7,741 nucleotides of DNA from Acidobacteriota bacterium. Lineage in GTDB: Bacteria; Acidobacteriota; UBA890; WLXD01. The notes beneath the pieces are model-generated. The model did not search any database. It was not told where the DNA came from and was given only the letters and a program-made list of their open reading frames with translations. The stretch covers positions 1-7,741 of the forward strand of contig JACZXM010000125.1 in assembly GCA_022571615.1 (NCBI GenBank), given 5' to 3'. Position numbers and translations under genes: made by a program. Of this stretch, positions 6,553 through 7,741 are shown piece after piece (position 1 is the stretch's first letter; the number at the start of each line of letters is the position of its first letter).

Positions 6553-7741
6553 ATGCAAAGCGGGAAGACCAGCGGATTTGCCGCCGCAACGGGCCCACGG
6601 CACCTCGTAACCACAGGGCGGCTGGCGGGGGCACTGTCGCTAGCAGCCCTGCTTCTGGTCGCCGCGCCCGTCGAAGCGCAGCAGTCGCGGGTCACGGTCC
6701 GACAGGCCGCCGAGGAGTTCGATCGCGAGGCCCTTGCTCCGGACACTTTGTTTCAGGGTCCCGATCGCCTGCCGATTCACGGTGTGCGCTGTGCAACGCG
6801 CCCGATCAGCCGTCTGGAGGCGCGTATGGTCCGCGCCCGGCTCAAGGCGTGGAGACGCGAGCAGTCCAGAGCCGGTTACTTCGCGGCGTCGAACGCGGTG
6901 ATCTCGATACCCGTCGCGTTCCACGTCGTTACCGACGGCTCGGCCGGCGACATTTCCGACTCGCAGATCAATCAGCAGATCAACGTCCTGAGCGCGGCGT
7001 TCTCAGGCGCCGGATTCTCCTTCCACCTGGCGAGCACCGATCGTACCGATAACTCGTCGTGGTTTCGCGGCTGCGCCGGTGGGCAGGAGATGCCGATGAA
7101 GAATGCTCTGGCAAGCGACCCGGCCACCACACTCAACATCTACACGTGCGAACCCCGTGGTGGGATCTTGGGCTACGCGTATCTTCCCCAGGACCTTGGG
7201 GAATCCAGCGCCACGCACGGGGTCGTTCTGCTGTACTCGAGTCTGCCGGGCGGGTCAGCGGTTCCCTACGACCTGGGCGACACCGGAACCCACGAGGTCG
7301 GTCATTACCTCGGGCTGTTGCACACGTTCGACGGTGGCTGCGACAGCCCCGGGGACGAGGTGGATGACACCGAGCCGGAGGACTCGCCGGCATATGGCTG
7401 CCCAAGCGGACGCGACTCCTGTCCAGGAGGCGGCGAAGATCCCATCGAGAACTTCATGGATTACACCGACGATGCCTGCATGGACAGGTTCACCTCACAG
7501 CAGGGCGCGCGGATGCGCGACATGGTCGGTGCGTACAAGCCGAGCCTGGGATCGCCGCCGGCTCCAGCCACACCCGGGACGCCGACGCCGGTGTCACCGA
7601 GCGGTACCACGGGCACCGGCGCACCGACCTATCAGTGGGACGCGGTCGACAACGCCGACACCTACCGATTGAGGGTCGTGCGCGACGGTAGCGCCGTGCA
7701 GGATTCCACCTACTCCGCCTCCAATATTTGCTCGGGCTCCA
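6553..7741 (+). CDS. Secreted M43 (pappalysin/cytophagalysin-like) zinc metalloprotease, 3' end outside the window
   Basis: An uninterrupted frame of 396 codons runs off the right edge. Residues 1-42 form a signal peptide: a basic n-region, hydrophobic AGALSLAALLLVAAP (25-39) and a likely cut after VEA (A42). A propeptide-like region follows with RCATRP (79-84), resembling the RCGT-type Cys motif seen in many members. The catalytic domain begins near 117 (ISIPVAFHVVTDG). It holds the zinc site HEVGHYLGLLH (ligands H247, H251, H257; catalytic E248) and the Met-turn ENFMDYTDDACM (M302). Cysteines at 174, 199, 263, 283, 290 and 309 could form disulfides, as expected outside the cytoplasm. A Pro/Thr-rich linker (about 334-350) leads to the start of a fibronectin-III/Ig-like sandwich (PTYQWDAVDNADTYRLRV, from 358). 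The enzyme is a likely secreted or surface endopeptidase; substrates are unknown. A strong ribosome binding site and the 198 bp gap suggest a separate transcription unit. Confidence 0.92.
   Translation, partial: MQSGKTSGFAAATGPRHLVTTGRLAGALSLAALLLVAAPVEAQQSRVTVRQAAEEFDREALAPDTLFQGPDRLPIHGVRCATRPISRLEARMVRARLKAWRREQSRAGYFAASNAVISIPVAFHVVTDGSAGDISDSQINQQINVLSAAFSGAGFSFHLASTDRTDNSSWFRGCAGGQEMPMKNALASDPATTLNIYTCEPRGGILGYAYLPQDLGESSATHGVVLLYSSLPGGSAVPYDLGDTGTHEVGHYLGLLHTFDGGCDSPGDEVDDTEPEDSPAYGCPSGRDSCPGGGEDPIENFMDYTDDACMDRFTSQQGARMRDMVGAYKPSLGSPPAPATPGTPTPVSPSGTTGTGAPTYQWDAVDNADTYRLRVVRDGSAVQDSTYSASNICSGS

Noticed and set aside
7103..7672. 189-codon plus-strand frame near the right end
   Set aside because: It is in a different frame from the M43 protease, which spans the same bases and has a signal peptide, zinc site and Met-turn. 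The product is Arg/Thr/Pro-rich and unrecognisable.

Overview
The window is GC-rich bacterial DNA in which every supportable gene lies on the + strand, closely packed and without RNA genes, insertion sequences or CRISPR arrays. Several proteins point to an envelope-rich Gram-negative lineage. The glycosyltransferase begins with an AGAAGMLCGSC-type motif, and the very large FtsX-type permease resembles, from memory, proteins common in Planctomycetota and related phyla. This placement is an impression from protein flavour, not a computed result.

Region 1 (1-6354) looks like one transcription unit. It opens with the last 27 codons of a gene whose end resembles a sodium:solute symporter. After 6 bp comes a GT-B glycosyltransferase of family 4, and after 48 bp a hot-dog acyl-CoA thioesterase. 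The thioesterase stop overlaps the start of an ABC ATPase (ATGA), and that ATPase overlaps a 1148-residue, 10-TM permease by 16 bp. Six bp further on is a small alkyltransferase-like DNA-repair protein with Trp in place of the catalytic Cys. The thioesterase, ATPase and permease are linked tightly enough to suggest coupled translation. Together with the glycosyltransferase they suggest a lipid or glycolipid handling and extraction module at the inner membrane. The arrangement recalls the E. coli ybbA-ybbP/tesA neighbourhood, but with an unrelated thioesterase fold.

Region 2 (6355-6552) is a 198 bp gap. It holds a C10 homopolymer, a GC-rich hairpin that may end the first unit, and small dyads that may belong to the promoter area of the next gene.

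Region 3 (6553-7741) is a secreted M43 (pappalysin/cytophagalysin-like) zinc metalloprotease. It has a signal peptide, a full HEVGHYLGLLH site and a Met-turn, then a Pro/Thr-rich linker and the start of a fibronectin-III-like domain that runs off the window. It is probably a separate unit from the operon before it.

No clearly unprecedented defence or mobile system is visible. The best candidates for new biology are the glycosyltransferase-thioesterase-ABC cassette and the unusual architecture of its permease.
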